Shown here one piece after another: positions 15,110-24,286 of a DNA stretch of 64,000 nucleotides. How positions within the stretch are numbered: position 1 is the first letter of the stretch; every line of letters begins with the position of its first letter. The stretch spans positions 124,001 to 188,000 of the forward strand of contig UQKW01000001.1 in the NCBI GenBank assembly GCA_900541885.1. Direction: 5' to 3'. The position numbers and the translations under genes were made by a program. The notes beneath the pieces were generated by a model that saw nothing but the letters and a program-made list of their open reading frames with translations, did not search any database and was not told the DNA's origin. This stretch comes from an uncultured Collinsella sp. (GTDB lineage: Bacteria; Actinomycetota; Coriobacteriia; Coriobacteriales; Coriobacteriaceae).

Positions 15110-15508
15110 CTAGTTGCCTTTGTGGAAGAGGCTTTTGATGACGGAGGGGATGCTCTTCGCGCCCTTGGCGGTCACATCGATAAAATCGGGCGAACGCACG
15201 AGTTTGTCCTCGTCGACGTACTTACGGACCGCACGAAGCGTCTCTTTGTCGTCGCGCGTCGAAAACGTAAAGTGACCGTTATCCTTGGTAAAGATGGCAA
15301 AACGCGTAATCTTCTTGGTACCGCGCAAAACCTCGGCGGCAATATAGTCGACCTCGTCCCACGGGATTTGAATATAATCCTCGGGATTGCGCTCGTTATA
15401 GTACTCAAACGCCTTATTGCCCACCATTACGTTACCGTGACTGGTAAGCCCCATCAGGCAGGTTGCCGGCGTTGCCAGATCGACCGTGCTGTTCTGAGAT
15501 TGCGCCAT
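15110..15508 (-). CDS. DUF956 protein of the mannose PTS operon (ManO-like)
   Basis: A 132-residue cytosolic protein of the DUF956 family, recognised by ATCLMGLTSHGNVMVGNKAF and IPWDEVDYIAAEV and by its place right after the IID gene, where such genes sit in Firmicutes and Actinobacteria. In lactic acid bacteria the equivalent gene is called manO and is thought to affect operon control. The ATG at 15508 has GGAGGGCGAGG upstream and I prefer it to the longer frame. A strong hairpin separates it from manZ, so its expression may be lower. Confidence 0.8.
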   Translation of the reverse strand: MAQSQNSTVDLATPATCLMGLTSHGNVMVGNKAFEYYNERNPEDYIQIPWDEVDYIAAEVLRGTKKITRFAIFTKDNGHFTFSTRDDKETLRAVRKYVDEDKLVRSPDFIDVTAKGAKSIPSVIKSLFHKGN

Positions 15509-15536
15509 ACGCGCCTCGCCCTCCAAATAAAACAAT

Positions 15537-15572
15537 CGGACCGCATCCAGTGTACCCACCGGGTGCGGTCCG
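15537..15572 (-). terminator. Hairpin between manZ and the DUF956 gene
   Basis: CGGACCGCATCC and GGGTGCGGTCCG pair with one mismatch, followed on the minus strand by ATTGTTTTATTT. Probably a partial terminator that lowers downstream expression. Confidence 0.6.
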
Positions 15573-15628
15573 TTTCAATGGCTCAAAAGCCCTTGCCTAG
15601 CAACTCTCGGTCTTAAGCCGAAGCGTGC

Positions 15629-16549
15629 TTACATGAAGCCGCAGACGCGACCGATGATGCCGACGGCGAAGAGAGCCAGGATGATGACGATCGGGCTGAC
15701 CTTCTTCTTGAGGAGCTTGCAGACCAGCAGGGTCAGGCACACAGCGGCAAGGCCGGGGATGAGCTGATCGAGGTTAGCCTGAAGCGTGGTGACCTTAACC
15801 TGATCAAGGGCGGTAGCACCGATGGAGTTATACATCGTCAGCGCTTCCTTGACGCCCTCGGAGCCGGAGGGCAGGCTAGCCCAGTCGATAAAGGCGCCAG
15901 CAGACTGCGTGACCTTGGAGACGACCGGGGTGAAGGAGATGGACACCCAGCGCTCGACCAGGGCGCCGATGATGAACATACCCAGGATGGAAGCACCCTC
16001 GGTGACCTTGCCCATCAGACCGCCGGAGAGGTCCTTGGCGATGGAGGAGCCGACCTTGTAGCCAAACTCCTGCGTGTACCACAGGAAGGCGTAACGGATG
16101 ATGTTCCACGCGAAGAAGAACAGCAGCGGACCGGCGATGCTGCCGGACAGGGCCATGGAAGCGCCCAGAGCGCCCAGAATCGGGCGAAGGGTGAACCAGA
16201 AGGCAGGGTCGCCGACGCCGGCGAGCGGGCCCATCATACCGACCTTGACGCCCTGGATGGCGACGTCGTCGATCGGAGCACCGTTGGCGCGCTCCTCCTC
16301 GAGGGCGAGGGTAACGCCAATGACGGGGGCGGAAACATAGGGGTGGGTGTTATAGAACTCCAGGTGGCGCTTAAGAGCGGCAATCTGGTCATCCTTGCTG
16401 GTGTAGAGCTTCTTGATCGCAGGGATCATTGCGAAGCACCAGCCGCCGTTCTGCATACGCTCGTAGTTCCACGAGCCCTGAAGGAACTGATGACGGAAGC
16501 AAACCTTCTTGCGGTCAGCCTTGGTGAGCTGAATCTTGTTCTCTGCCAT
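15629..16549 (-). CDS. manZ: PTS mannose-family IID component
   Basis: A 306-residue membrane subunit of a mannose-type permease, which with IIC moves hexoses while they are phosphorylated. The N-terminus is typical (FRHQFLQGSWNYERMQNGGW), followed by VIGVTLALEEERANG, GPLAGVGDPAFWFTLRPI and hydrophobic C-terminal helices. Length matches the family (about 280-305). The ATG at 16549 has GGGAG upstream; the GTG or ATG nine bases earlier is less likely. It is third in the operon and 16 nt from manY. Confidence 0.95.
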   Translation of the reverse strand: MAENKIQLTKADRKKVCFRHQFLQGSWNYERMQNGGWCFAMIPAIKKLYTSKDDQIAALKRHLEFYNTHPYVSAPVIGVTLALEEERANGAPIDDVAIQGVKVGMMGPLAGVGDPAFWFTLRPILGALGASMALSGSIAGPLLFFFAWNIIRYAFLWYTQEFGYKVGSSIAKDLSGGLMGKVTEGASILGMFIIGALVERWVSISFTPVVSKVTQSAGAFIDWASLPSGSEGVKEALTMYNSIGATALDQVKVTTLQANLDQLIPGLAAVCLTLLVCKLLKKKVSPIVIILALFAVGIIGRVCGFM

Positions 16550-16565
16550 ATGTATCACTCCCCTC

Positions 16566-17384
16566 CTACTCGTAATCGTTCAGAATATCGCCGAGCGGGT
16601 CGCCGGAGCCACCGCCCATGCCGCCACCCTGCTTGGCCAGATCCTTAAGGCCAAGGTAGATGAGGGCAAGGGAGATGCCGATGAGGCCAAGGGCGATCAG
16701 CGTGAGCTGAGGGATGGCAGCAAGGACAAAGCCGAGGATGAAGAACGGCCAGGTCTCCTTGGTGGCCATCATGTTAATGACCATGGCGTAACCGACGGAA
16801 GCGACCATGCCGCCGCCGACAGCCATGCCGCCGGACAGCCAGTCGGGCATAGCGTTAAGCGCGTTGGTAACTGCCTCGGCCGGGATGATGCACAGAAGCA
16901 CTGCCGGGATGGCGATACGAAGGCCCTGCATAAGGATGGCAATGTACTGCCAACGCTCGATGCCGGCGAAGTCGCCCTTCTCGGCGCAACCGTCCATGGC
17001 GTGAGCGATAGCGGTAGCCAGGGTACGGCAGATCATGGTCAGGAACAGACCAGCGACCGACAGCGGGACAGCGACGGCGATAGCGGCGGTAACGGCCTTG
17101 GCCGAATCAGTGGCGCCGCCGTTGAGGGCGAGCACCATGATGATCGAAGAGGCGACCGAGGCCAGAGCGGCGTCAGGCGCGACGGCGGCGCCGACGTTAG
17201 CCCAGCCAAGGGCCATCATCTGGAGCGAACCGCCCAGGAGGATGCCCTCCTGAAGATGACCGGTTACGAGACCGATAAGCGTGCATGCCACGAGCGGCTG
17301 ATGGAACTGGAACTCATCCAGAATGCCTTCCATACCGGCAAGCAACGCGACAATCGCAACAAGCAGAATAGTGATTGCAGACAT
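16566..17384 (-). CDS. manY: PTS mannose-family IIC component
   Basis: A 272-residue integral membrane subunit that forms the sugar path. It shows GILDEFQFHQPLVACTLIG and TGHLQEGILLGGSLQMMALG, both hallmarks of the mannose-family IIC, and several hydrophobic helices. The C-terminus ends in a Gly-rich cytosolic tail. It lies 18 nt after manX. Sugar specificity (mannose, fructose, glucosamine or sorbose) cannot be read from the sequence. Confidence 0.95.
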   Translation of the reverse strand: MSAITILLVAIVALLAGMEGILDEFQFHQPLVACTLIGLVTGHLQEGILLGGSLQMMALGWANVGAAVAPDAALASVASSIIMVLALNGGATDSAKAVTAAIAVAVPLSVAGLFLTMICRTLATAIAHAMDGCAEKGDFAGIERWQYIAILMQGLRIAIPAVLLCIIPAEAVTNALNAMPDWLSGGMAVGGGMVASVGYAMVINMMATKETWPFFILGFVLAAIPQLTLIALGLIGISLALIYLGLKDLAKQGGGMGGGSGDPLGDILNDYE

Positions 17385-17402
17385 GTATCGGACCCTCCTT
17401 TA

Positions 17403-18392
17403 CTATGCTTGAGCGGCCAGTTCGGCCTTAGCTTTCTTCAACATGGCGTCGAGATCCTCGGAGGAATCCGAAGGAACCTTGCGGACCTCGAACTTGACGC
17501 CCTTGGCCTTGAGGGCCTCGAGAGTCTTGACATCGTCATCGCCCATAGCGACGGCGTTGGTGACGACGACCTTGCCCTTGGAGTGAGCCATGGAGCCGAT
17601 GTTGACTTCCTTGATGTCGACGCCGGCCTCGATGGCCTTGAGCAGATCCTGCGGGTTCTCAAAGAGCAGCATGGCCTTGGTGTCACCAAAGCGCGTGTCC
17701 TTGACGACCTCGGCCATCTTCTTGATGGGCACGACGTTGGCATGGACTCCCGGAGGGGCAGCCTGCTCGATCATGGTCTTGCGGAGCTCGTCGTGAGCAA
17801 CGCCGTCGGAAACCACAATGATGCGGTTGGGGTTGATCTGCTTGGTCCACGTGGTGGCCACCTGACCATGCAGCAGACGGGTGTCGATACGGACGTGGGC
17901 AATCTTGATGTGCCCGTCGCCGATGACCGTTCCCGGAGGGATGGCGCCTGCAGGAGCAGCAGCGGCCGCAGCCGGCTTCTTCTCCTCGGGCTCCAGAGAC
18001 TCGGGCTTGACACGCACGCCAGCCTTAGCCTCAGTCACGAGATGTTTTGCGATCGCATGTGCAGTGTTCTTTGCGTCAAAGCGCTGCGAATATGCCTCAA
18101 TGAGCATAGGCAGGTTGACACCGGTGACGATAGCCCAGGAATCGTGGCCCTCGATGAGTCCGCTGATCTGGTTGAACGGCGTGCCGCCCCACAGATCAAC
18201 GAGGAAGAGCACCTGCTCCTGGTCCTCGAAGGAAGCGACTGCTTCCTCGACCTTGGCACGGAAATCGTCGGGGCCCATGCTCGGCTCGAGCGAGACCACG
18301 GCAACAGACGGCTGATCGCCAAAGACCATCGAGCCCGTCTGCTTGATTCCAGCTGCCAAGTCCCCGTGGCTAGCAAGAACAATACTTACCAT
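17403..18392 (-). CDS. manX: PTS mannose-family IIAB component
   Basis: A 329-residue cytosolic phosphotransfer protein. The IIA domain (1-130) carries the HPr-accepting His in VLASHGDLAAGIKQT. An Ala/Pro-rich linker (about 148-165) follows, then the IIB domain with its phospho-His in VRIDTRLLHGQVATTW. The phosphate route is PEP-EI-HPr-IIA-IIB-sugar. The start is the ATG at 18392, with AAGGAGG 7 nt before it; the GTG three bases earlier is possible. It is the first gene of the operon. Confidence 0.95.
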   Translation of the reverse strand: MVSIVLASHGDLAAGIKQTGSMVFGDQPSVAVVSLEPSMGPDDFRAKVEEAVASFEDQEQVLFLVDLWGGTPFNQISGLIEGHDSWAIVTGVNLPMLIEAYSQRFDAKNTAHAIAKHLVTEAKAGVRVKPESLEPEEKKPAAAAAAPAGAIPPGTVIGDGHIKIAHVRIDTRLLHGQVATTWTKQINPNRIIVVSDGVAHDELRKTMIEQAAPPGVHANVVPIKKMAEVVKDTRFGDTKAMLLFENPQDLLKAIEAGVDIKEVNIGSMAHSKGKVVVTNAVAMGDDDVKTLEALKAKGVKFEVRKVPSDSSEDLDAMLKKAKAELAAQA

Positions 18393-18729
18393 CACATAAC
18401 CTCCTTTTTGTCTACGTATTTCCTACACGACATGAAAGGAGTATACCTGTTTGGATTGTGGAATTATAGCTAAATTCGCAAAAGGTTGGATTATTTGTTT
18501 AAATGTCTAAGTTTGTTACAAGTTGATTACGTTGCTGGCTTATAGCTCATTGCCTGCTAAAACGTGATTTGCTGATTGTTTTCAAAGACATATAAAGGTG
18601 CACCGTTCGTTAAGACCGCTTTTAGGTGAATCCCAATGCGTCTGCGTGCCACCATTTTGTTTAAACAGACATGACTTGACTAACCGAAGCAAATATGTTT
18701 AGAACTCTAGCCCATGTAGACATTAGATG
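18393..18729. promoter_or_regulatory. AT-rich control region of the mannose PTS operon
   Basis: A 330-bp gap, much richer in AT than its surroundings and divergent in use: the PTS operon starts at its left end and hypA ends at its right. On the minus strand a TATAAT at about 18471-18466 is a possible -10 for manX. I looked for a sigma-54 -24/-12 pair and found none with correct spacing. No gene is seen. Confidence 0.45.
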
Positions 18730-19158
18730 TTAGGCGATGTGGAGAGGGTTGGCGGCGTCGACGGCATCGGGGGCGTCGGAGAGGCCGTCAGGAGCAGCGT
18801 CTGCCGGGTCCTCGTCGGGGGTCTCGATCTGTTTGATCATGACCTCCTGGCCCTGCAGCAGGTATGTTTCACCGCTGCCGCAATGGGGGCAAGTCTTGCC
18901 GTGCTCGACCGTCGCGTAGTCGCGGCCGCACGCCTCGCAATGCGTCACGGCCTCGACAGGCTCCACGATAAGCTCCGCGCCCTGCGTGATAGGCTTTTTA
19001 TCCGCCGCCCAGCGCCAAGCGTCGAGTAGTAGATCGGGGACGACGCCCGAGACCTCGCCCAGCAGCAGCGTGACGCTCGAAACGCGACGCACGCCATGAG
19101 CGCGCGCCACATTCTCAACATCGCGAATGATGTGATAGACGATTCCGAGCTCGTGCAC
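18730..19158 (-). CDS. hypA: Hydrogenase nickel chaperone HypA
   Basis: A 142-residue Ni-insertion protein. The N-terminal Met-His-Glu binds Ni, and the zinc site is CEACGRDYATVEHGKTCPHC. It delivers Ni to the [NiFe]-hydrogenase large subunit together with HypB, which is not in the window. A Pro/Asp-rich tail of about 25 residues is longer than usual. The other maturation genes are 33 kb away at 51-56 kb, so the pathway is split. It lies 194 nt after the oxidoreductase gene on the same strand. Confidence 0.93.
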   Translation of the reverse strand: MHELGIVYHIIRDVENVARAHGVRRVSSVTLLLGEVSGVVPDLLLDAWRWAADKKPITQGAELIVEPVEAVTHCEACGRDYATVEHGKTCPHCGSGETYLLQGQEVMIKQIETPDEDPADAAPDGLSDAPDAVDAANPLHIA

Positions 19159-19168
19159 TTTTAATTCC

Positions 19169-19210
19169 TTCCGCCGTTCTACCGAACGGCGGTCGGCTTG
19201 ACGCTGCGCG
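19169..19210. repeat. Hairpin repeat upstream of hypA (copy 1)
   Basis: CCGCCGTTC (19171-19179) and GAACGGCGG (19184-19192) form a 9-bp stem with a 4-nt loop, followed by GACGCTGCGC. The same hairpin plus GACGCTGCGC recurs at 55384 before hypE. Confidence 0.75.
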
Positions 19211-19352
19211 AGCCCCAGACGGGCGATCTGCCTTTCAATCGTCGGGCATGGGCAAAAGCCCTATGCCCTCCTCTTTCAAGGCACCTCGCCACGCCTGGGA
19301 CTCGCTCGCTGTCCAACCGCTCTCTGCGCCGTTCTCCTGCTTGTTGCGTTTC

Positions 19353-22130
19353 TTACTTCTTCCCGAATTTAATCTTGATGGCGCGCTTGAGCGCGTACTT
19401 GCCCAGGCTTGGAAGCTTTTGCTCGTATTTGACCATCGTGGAGCACTCGGGGCGGTCGCGATCCAGATGGATGGCGTCGAACGCGCACTTGGTGGTGCAC
19501 AGGCCGCAGCCGATGCACTTGTTGGGGTCGACGATCGAGGCGCCGCAGCCCAGGCAGCGGGCGGTCTCGGCGCGCACCTGCTCCTCGGTAAAGGTCTCAA
19601 CATACTCGCTAAACGGCGCAGCCTTCTCGCGTTCGCGGTCCACATGCGCAACCTCGCGGCTCGCGTTGTCGTAGCTCTCGATCACGACATCGTCGCGGTC
19701 GAGCGCGGTGTAGCGGCGCTGGTTGCGGCCGATGGTGAGCGTGGAGCCCGGCTGCACAAAGCGATGGATGGACACGGCAGCCTCGTGGCCGGCGGCAATG
19801 GCATCGATGGCAAAGCTGGGGCCGGTGTAGACGTCGCCGCCCACAAAGATGTCGGGTTCGGCGGTCTGGTAAGTCTGGGGATCGGCCAGGGCGCCCTGGC
19901 CGCGGCCGAGCTCCACCTTGGAGCCAGCCAGCAGGTCGCCCCACACAATGGACTGGCCAATCGACATGACGACACGGTCGGCATCGACACGGCGCAGATC
20001 GTTCTCGTCGTACTCGGGCGCAAAACGGCCCTCGTCGTCAAAGACACGCGTGCAGCGCTTGAAGGTGATGCCGCACACGCGACCGGCCTCGTCCAGGTGA
20101 ATCTCCTTGGGGCCCCATCCGCAGCTGATGTGCGCGCCATCCTCAATGGCCTCGCGACGCTCCTCCTCGCTGGCAGGCATCTGGGCATCGCTCTCCAGGC
20201 AGAACATCTCAACGTGCTCGGAACCCAGACGGCAGGCGTTGCGCGCGACATCGATAGCCACGTTGCCGCCGCCCACCACAATGGTGCGGCCGGACAGGGA
20301 ATCGATCTTGCCGCTGTTAACCTCGCGAAGGAAGTCGACGGCCACGGTCACGTCCTCGGCACCCTCGCCCGGAATGCCCGCAAGGCGGCCGCCCTGGCAG
20401 CCAATGGCAACGTAGAAGGCCTTAAAGCCCTGCGCGCGCAGCTCGTCGAGCGTCACATCGCGACCGACCTCCACGCCATAGCGGAACTCGGCACCCATCA
20501 GGCGAATAACTTCGACCTCGGCCTCGATAACATCCTTCTGCAGCTTAAAGCTGGGAATGCCATAGGTGAGCATGCCGCCCGGGCGCTCGTTCTTCTCGAA
20601 CACGACGGGCTTGTAGCCCTTCTCGGCCAGATAGAAGGCACAGGACAGACCGGCCGGGCCGGCACCGATGATGGCGATCTTCTGATCGAAGCCGCCGGCG
20701 CGCGTCGGCGTCACCACGGGTGGGACATAGCGGGTCGCGGCATCAAGATCGCGCTGGGCGATAAACTTCTTGACCTCGTCGATAGCCACGGCGGCGTCCA
20801 CACGGCCACGGGTGCAGGCATCCTCACAGCGGCGGTTGCACACACGGCCGCAGATAGCGGGCAGCGGGTTCTCGCGCTTGATGAGCGCCAGCGCCTCGTC
20901 ATAGCGGCCCTGCGCCGCGAGCTTTAAGTAGCCCTGGACGGCAACGTGCGCGGGGCAAGCCGTCTTGCAGGGCGCGGTGCCGGACTCGTGCGTCTCGATA
21001 CGGTTATCGTTGCGGTAGTTGGGCGACCACTTGGTGTGGTCCCACTTGGTGGCATCGGGCAGCTCCTGGCGCGGATACTCGGGCACCTGTCCGCCGGCCT
21101 TTTTGCTGCAGAGCTTCTGGCCGAGCTTGGCGGCACCGGCCGGGCACACCTCAACGCAGCGACCGCAGGCCACGCACTTGTCCTTCTCGACCTTGGCGAC
21201 ATAGGCCGAGCGCGACAGGTTGGGCGTGTTGAACAGCTGCGAGGTGCGCAGGGCATAGCACACGTTGACGTTGCAGTTGCAGATGGCGAAGATCTTGTTC
21301 TCGCCGTCGATGTTGGTGATCTGGTGCACAAAGCCGTTGTCCTCGGCCTGGCGCAGGATGTCGTAAACCTCGTCGCGCGTCACGTAATGGCCGCGGTCGG
21401 TCTCGACCACGTAGTCGGCCATATCGCCCACGGCGATGCACCAATCGGCCGGGTCGTCGGCGCAGCCCTCACCCATCACGCGACGGCTCGCGCGGCAGCT
21501 GCAGGTGCTAGCGGCATATTTGCCATCGTATTTGTCGAGCCAATGCTCGATATGCTCGATCGGCACCGACGTGCTCGCGGCATCGATAGCCTTCTCGACC
21601 GGAATGACATGCATGCCGATGCCGGCACCACCGGGCGGCACCATCGGCGTGGCCTTGGACAGCGGTCCCTTGGACGCCTGCTCAAAGAACTTGGCATAGA
21701 CCGGGTGCTCCTCGAGCTGGCTCACGCGCATGTTGAGAAACTCAGCGGAACCCGGCACCAGCATGGGCAGCACCCACTGCTTGGCGCGCTCGGGGTTTTC
21801 CCAGTTGTACTCGAGCAGGCCCGTGTAGCTCATATCGTCGAGCATCTTCTCGATATCGGCTTCGGGCATGCCGGTGAGCTTGACCATCTCGGGCAGCGTA
21901 TAGGGACGGCGCATCTTCATCTTGCAGAGCACTTCGGCCTGCTCGTCAGTCGCGGCCTCGGCAAACGACCAGTACTCGTAGCCCAGCAGCTCATCGCGAT
22001 GCAGCAGACGGTTGGTGCAGTGCTCGCACAGCTTGACGATGGCCTCGCGCGGATGCTCCGGCAGCGGCGGCACGAACTCCGAACCGATGTCGGGCTCGGT
22101 GTAGCTAATCCCCGGTCCGTTGAGAATCAT
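19353..22130 (-). CDS. Multi-Fe-S FAD/NAD(P) oxidoreductase, GltD-like core
   Basis: A 925-residue soluble flavoprotein. The N-terminal third has an unusual Cys set (CEHCTNR; CSCRASRRVMGEGCADDPAD; ICNCNVNVC) and a 4Fe-4S motif CVACGRCVEVCPAG. Next comes a GltD/NfnB-like segment (CKTACPAHVAVQGYL, CGRVCNRRCEDACTRG), the FAD fold (IIGAGPAGLSCAFYLAEKGY), an NAD(P) fold (VVGGGNVAIDVARNACRLGS) and a C-terminal ferredoxin domain (CLGCGAS, CIGCGLCTTKC). It probably passes electrons between NAD(P)H and an unknown partner. The ATG at 22130 has AAGGGA upstream. It is divergent from a TetR gene with paired operators between. Confidence 0.88.
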   Translation of the reverse strand: MILNGPGISYTEPDIGSEFVPPLPEHPREAIVKLCEHCTNRLLHRDELLGYEYWSFAEAATDEQAEVLCKMKMRRPYTLPEMVKLTGMPEADIEKMLDDMSYTGLLEYNWENPERAKQWVLPMLVPGSAEFLNMRVSQLEEHPVYAKFFEQASKGPLSKATPMVPPGGAGIGMHVIPVEKAIDAASTSVPIEHIEHWLDKYDGKYAASTCSCRASRRVMGEGCADDPADWCIAVGDMADYVVETDRGHYVTRDEVYDILRQAEDNGFVHQITNIDGENKIFAICNCNVNVCYALRTSQLFNTPNLSRSAYVAKVEKDKCVACGRCVEVCPAGAAKLGQKLCSKKAGGQVPEYPRQELPDATKWDHTKWSPNYRNDNRIETHESGTAPCKTACPAHVAVQGYLKLAAQGRYDEALALIKRENPLPAICGRVCNRRCEDACTRGRVDAAVAIDEVKKFIAQRDLDAATRYVPPVVTPTRAGGFDQKIAIIGAGPAGLSCAFYLAEKGYKPVVFEKNERPGGMLTYGIPSFKLQKDVIEAEVEVIRLMGAEFRYGVEVGRDVTLDELRAQGFKAFYVAIGCQGGRLAGIPGEGAEDVTVAVDFLREVNSGKIDSLSGRTIVVGGGNVAIDVARNACRLGSEHVEMFCLESDAQMPASEEERREAIEDGAHISCGWGPKEIHLDEAGRVCGITFKRCTRVFDDEGRFAPEYDENDLRRVDADRVVMSIGQSIVWGDLLAGSKVELGRGQGALADPQTYQTAEPDIFVGGDVYTGPSFAIDAIAAGHEAAVSIHRFVQPGSTLTIGRNQRRYTALDRDDVVIESYDNASREVAHVDREREKAAPFSEYVETFTEEQVRAETARCLGCGASIVDPNKCIGCGLCTTKCAFDAIHLDRDRPECSTMVKYEQKLPSLGKYALKRAIKIKFGKK

Positions 22131-22223
22131 GGTTGTCCCTTCTCTTGCCACAGCCCGGCGAGACCGCGGCACCCCTCTTTTTTGCAGGCCGGGCATGCCC
22201 CCATGCCGTTCACCCGCCATTAG

Positions 22224-22261
22224 TTGACATTGTGTCAAAAATAGTATTGACGAACCGTCAA
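22224..22261. promoter_or_regulatory. Paired operators for the TetR regulator
   Basis: Two palindromes, TTGACA-TTG-TGTCAA (22224-22238) and TTGACG-AAC-CGTCAA (22247-22261), have centres 23 bp apart, about two helix turns. They lie between the divergent oxidoreductase and tetR genes. The shared form is TTGACR-3nt-YGTCAA. Confidence 0.75.
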
Positions 22262-22319
22262 CAATATTCAAGACTGTTAGGCGAACGGTCAGGCAAAAGA
22301 GGATGAAAGGCGGCAAAAC

Positions 22320-22982
22320 ATGAGCAACAACACAGCAGATACCTCTGTGGTCGATGCCGTCCCCGCATCCGATAGCGCGGCAAAGCGCTTGACGGGCGAC
22401 GAACGCCGTCGCGAGATCCTCGCCGCCGTGCGCACCGTGAGCTCTGAGCTAGGCGTGTCGCATCTATCCGTCTCGGCCGTGACCAAGCGAGCCGGCTGCA
22501 CGCGCTCATTGTTCTACCACTACTTTGCCGACATGGACGCCGCTGTCACCGCCGTCATGGACGAGGCGATCGACGGTTTTATCTCCGAGCTCGAGCAGTG
22601 GAATGCCAACCGCACCGTCGGTGATATCGAGGGCGCACTCGACACCGTCGCCCCGCTCTTTAAGCGCCTGGTCGTCAGCGGCCACGAGCTGCCGAGTACG
22701 CTCACCTCAAGCAGCGGCGCGCTCTACGGCGGCTTTTTGCACAACGTGGTCCAGCGTGTGGCGCAGTATATCTGCGACACCACCGTGGTGGATTTTGCCG
22801 CCCATCATGAGCTACGCATCGACCATGTCTACGAGACGTTCTACACCCTCATCATGGGGTTGTTGATGTATATCCGCACGCACCCCGATGTGCCCGACGA
22901 GACGGTCAAGGAAATCATCGCCTCGACACTCCACATCGAGGGCTATACCGCCAAGTATCCGGAGCGCAAGCCCCAGAACTGA
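22320..22982 (+). CDS. TetR-family regulator
   Basis: A 220-residue protein with an N-terminal TetR DNA-binding domain (REILAAVRTVSSELGVSHLS, then VTKRAGCTRSLFYHYFADMD) and a helical ligand domain. An extra 25 residues precede the helix-turn-helix. It likely represses itself, the divergent oxidoreductase and the membrane protein 63 nt downstream through the paired palindromes. The inducer is unknown. AAAGGCGG lies before the ATG. Confidence 0.9.
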   Translation: MSNNTADTSVVDAVPASDSAAKRLTGDERRREILAAVRTVSSELGVSHLSVSAVTKRAGCTRSLFYHYFADMDAAVTAVMDEAIDGFISELEQWNANRTVGDIEGALDTVAPLFKRLVVSGHELPSTLTSSSGALYGGFLHNVVQRVAQYICDTTVVDFAAHHELRIDHVYETFYTLIMGLLMYIRTHPDVPDETVKEIIASTLHIEGYTAKYPERKPQN

Positions 22983-23045
22983 CGACATTTGGCCAAACTG
23001 CCCGCGATCAGAAGAGGGGCCGCGGGCGTGTGAAAGGAGAGCAGC

Positions 23046-24053
23046 ATGCTGTTCGATGTTTGGGGTAGCGATACCCTTATCCACTGGGCCGGCTGGGCCA
23101 TGGTCTTTATTGGCCTGATCGTGCTCAACGAGGTCGGCCGCCGCACCAAGCTCGGCGCGGCCATCATCTTTGGCGTGGCTCCGCTGGCCATGACCATCTA
23201 CTGCGTCGCCATCGCCGTCGGCGTTTCGCAGGGTGCCGAGTGGGCGCTCACCAACCCCACCCATGTGTACCAGAACAGCTGGTTCCACTACGCCAAGGTG
23301 TACGCGGCGCTGGCCGGTTGCTGGGGCTTCATTGCCATTAAGTACCAGTGGGGCAAGATCGGCAAGGCGCATTGGTTCCGCGCGTGGCCGTTTGTGATCG
23401 TCGCCATCAACATCATGATCGCCGTCGTGTCTGACTTTGAGAGCGCCTATCACTTCTTTGTCCTGGGCGAGTCCACCTGGGTCACCTCCGAGGGCGCCAC
23501 GCAGCTGGCCGGCTGGAACAACGTGTTCAACGGTATCGCGGGCATCATTAACATCTTCTGCATGACCGGTTGGTGGAGCGTCTACGCCTCCGAGGATCAG
23601 ACCGACATGCTGTGGCCCGACATGACCTGGGTCTACATCATCGCCTACGATATCTGGAACTTCTGCTACACCTACAACTGCCTGCCCACCCACTCCTGGT
23701 TCTGCGGCTTTGCGCTGCTGCTGGCGCCCACCGTCGCTGCCTTTATCTGGAACAAGGGCGGCTGGATCCAGAACCGCGCCTTTACGCTGGCCATTTGGTG
23801 CATGTTTGCTCAGGTGTTCCCGTACTTCCAAGAGGAGTCCATCTTTGTGACCCACTCCACGCTCGACCCCGGCGCCGCTACCGCGGTCTCGGTCGCCGCG
23901 CTGGTCGCCAACGTCGCCGCGATCATCTACATCGCCTACCGTGCCAAGAAGCTCGGCCGCAACCCCTACAAGCAGGATGTCTTTGAGGGCACCAGCGATT
24001 GGGAGAAGGCCACTGCCCGCCGCGCCAAGGTTGATTACGCGCACGCCGAGTAA
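23046..24053 (+). CDS. Multi-pass membrane protein, DUF5692-like
   Basis: A 335-residue integral membrane protein, very rich in Trp, Phe and Tyr, with about nine or ten helices (the first at residues 14-30, the last ending near 300) and a charged cytosolic tail. I place it with the DUF5692 proteins of Coriobacteriia by composition and pattern (WFHYAKVYAALAGCWGFIAI, TGWWSVYASEDQ). That is from memory and was not tested. No enzymatic or cofactor motif is obvious. GAAAGGAGAGC precedes the ATG. It follows tetR and may be co-induced with the flavoprotein, perhaps as its membrane partner. Confidence 0.75.
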   Translation: MLFDVWGSDTLIHWAGWAMVFIGLIVLNEVGRRTKLGAAIIFGVAPLAMTIYCVAIAVGVSQGAEWALTNPTHVYQNSWFHYAKVYAALAGCWGFIAIKYQWGKIGKAHWFRAWPFVIVAINIMIAVVSDFESAYHFFVLGESTWVTSEGATQLAGWNNVFNGIAGIINIFCMTGWWSVYASEDQTDMLWPDMTWVYIIAYDIWNFCYTYNCLPTHSWFCGFALLLAPTVAAFIWNKGGWIQNRAFTLAIWCMFAQVFPYFQEESIFVTHSTLDPGAATAVSVAALVANVAAIIYIAYRAKKLGRNPYKQDVFEGTSDWEKATARRAKVDYAHAE

Positions 24054-24123
24054 CGCACCTGACGCAAACATCGCTTGAGTACGAAGCCGCATAGCCGGCT
24101 CCGCGCAACTCAACGCATTGCAG

Positions 24124-24164
24124 AGCCCCCGGAATGTGATCCGTTCGCGTTCCGGGGGCTTTTT
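24124..24164 (+). terminator. Intrinsic terminator after the tetR/membrane-protein unit
   Basis: AGCCCCCGGAA and TTCCGGGGGCT pair perfectly around 15 nt and are followed by TTTT. Confidence 0.93.
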
Positions 24165-24286
24165 GCTGCCGCGAGGATGCGGCTGAACGATGCGCTCGGG
24201 TTAAATCGGATCTTATATTTCGCATGCGCTTTATATGGCTCCATTTTTGGGTACAGTGTTGTCCCGATATTGAGCTTGGGGGATAT

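Noticed and set aside
18393..18729. Sigma-54 promoter for the mannose PTS operon
   Set aside because: A TGGC...TTGC pair exists but the spacing between GG and GC is 13 and not 10, and it reads on the wrong strand.
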